DNA from: Flavobacteriaceae bacterium
Lineage (GTDB): Bacteria; Bacteroidota; Bacteroidia; Flavobacteriales; Flavobacteriaceae
Assembly: GCA_947377425.1 (NCBI GenBank)
Contig: CANCFZ010000159.1
Span: 1-5,410, forward strand
Direction: 5' to 3'
DNA length: 5,410 bases
Shown here: positions 4,770-5,410 of the stretch, piece after piece
Layout of the letters: each line of letters opens with the position of its first letter
Numbering within the stretch: the stretch's first letter is position 1
Position numbers and translations under genes: made by a program
The notes under the pieces: generated by a model
The model's input: the letters and a program-made list of their open reading frames with translations, nothing else
Database searches by the model: none
Told to the model about the DNA's origin: nothing

Positions 4770-5410
4770 CCAGAAATTTTTGATATATATTCAAAACTCA
4801 ATTCTTTAAAATTAAATACCACTTCATCAGCCAACGAATAATCTTGCAGTTTAGAATTTGGACTGTCATATCCAATACAATAAATTCCTGCTGCTTTAGA
4901 AGCTTTTATTCCGTTAGTGCTGTCTTCAATTACAATACAATTTTCTACTTGAGTTCCTGATAAAAAAGCAGCATGCTGAAAAATTGCTGGATGCGGTTTC
5001 GATTGTGGAAAATCTTCTCCAGAAACTATGTGAGTAAAATATTTATATAAATCAAATCGCTTGAAAATTCTGTCAATAGTAACTTTTGCAGAAGATGATG
5101 CCAGTACCAATTGCATTCCGTTTTTGTGCAAATCTTTAATTAAATCTTCAACGCCTTCTAACAAATATAAATCTTCTTTTTGATCAAAAGCATCGTTAAA
5201 AAGCTGTCGTTTTAAATCTATCAAAGAATTAATATCGTCTGTAACCTCAAAATTGGCTTTGATTTTTTCAAAAGTATTTTTTGTAGAAAAACCAGTAAAC
5301 GAAGCATAGAATTCAGGTGAAACTTCAAGATTCAATTGCTTAAAAAGTTGGTTGTAAGCATAATGATGCACAGGTTCTGTGTCAACAATTACGCCATCCA
5401 TATCGAAAAT
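4766..5410 (-). CDS. HAD-superfamily hydrolase, beta-phosphoglucomutase-like (5' partial)
   Basis: A cytoplasmic haloacid dehalogenase-type phosphotransferase with a small helical cap, acting on an unknown phosphorylated metabolite. The frame stays open to the window edge, where it reads I-F-D-M-D-G-V-I-V-D. The ATG at 5399-5401 is therefore the internal Met of the DxDG nucleophile motif, and the true start lies a few codons outside. In the 214 visible residues, D3 and D5 are nucleophile and acid/base, the cap follows (about 15-85), motif II is ASSSAK (104-109), motif III is Lys138 in SKPHP, and motif IV is the acidic pair in VIEDSTNG (E162, D163). This is a complete HAD-IA active site. The cap segment TGFSTKNTF has Thr where L. 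lactis beta-phosphoglucomutase has Arg49, so a sugar-phosphate phosphatase is as likely as a true mutase. The TAG stop (complement of 4766-4768) overlaps the photolyase stop. No functional link to the operon on the other strand is evident. Confidence 0.9.
   Translation of the reverse strand: MFDMDGVIVDTEPVHHYAYNQLFKQLNLEVSPEFYASFTGFSTKNTFEKIKANFEVTDDINSLIDLKRQLFNDAFDQKEDLYLLEGVEDLIKDLHKNGMQLVLASSSAKVTIDRIFKRFDLYKYFTHIVSGEDFPQSKPHPAIFQHAAFLSGTQVENCIVIEDSTNGIKASKAAGIYCIGYDSPNSKLQDYSLADEVVFNFKELSFEYISKISG

Noticed and set aside
4778..4796. Hairpin TTTTGA/TCAAAA just past the convergent stops, as a terminator
   Set aside because: The stem is only 6 bp with one G-C pair, a TATATAT loop, and no T run on either strand; it also lies inside the HAD coding region.
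5399..5401. ATG as the start of the minus-strand HAD gene
   Set aside because: The codons before it read I-F-D, making this Met part of the DMDG nucleophile motif. Starting here would remove the catalytic Asp, so the gene is treated as truncated by the window edge.

Overview
The window looks like a piece of chromosome from a low-GC member of the Bacteroidota, most likely a Flavobacterium-like bacterium (class Flavobacteriia). The evidence is the strongly AT-rich sequence, the near absence of Shine-Dalgarno sites in front of well-supported starts, two matches to the Bacteroidota -7 promoter element TAnnTTTG, and the character of the encoded proteins. There is no sign of a mobile element, CRISPR array, tRNA or rRNA.

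Layout. (1) Positions 1-249 hold the 3' end of a gene for an unrecognised protein with a Gly/Asn/His/Lys-rich tail, followed by a convincing intrinsic terminator (267-305). (2) After a short promoter region, a transport pair follows: a 33-residue single-helix membrane peptide (395-496) and, three bases later and in the same reading frame, a full-length sodium:solute symporter (500-2227). The symporter carries a roughly 80-residue charged insert, predicted to be periplasmic. (3) A 75-bp gap contains a perfect 12-bp inverted repeat and a TATCTTTG box only 4 bases from the next ATG, which suggests a leaderless transcript. (4) A tight three-gene operon follows: an SRPBCC-fold protein (2303-2770), an SDR-family protein that lacks the usual catalytic tyrosine (2774-3472), and a class I-type DNA photolyase (3483-4769). 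(5) On the opposite strand a HAD-superfamily phosphatase/phosphomutase-like gene (4766 to the window end, 5' truncated) converges on the photolyase, and the two stop codons overlap.

How the genes work together. The symporter pair probably imports an unknown solute with Na+. The SRPBCC-SDR-photolyase operon joins light-driven repair of UV-damaged DNA with two small proteins likely to bind or modify a hydrophobic ligand or cofactor. I infer a light or photo-oxidative stress unit from the gene company; the sequence itself shows no regulator. The HAD gene seems unrelated in function and is only a convergent neighbour.

The points most worth a second look are the tiny membrane peptide in frame with the symporter, the SDR with a degenerate active site, the leaderless promoter with its inverted repeat, and the overlapping convergent stops.
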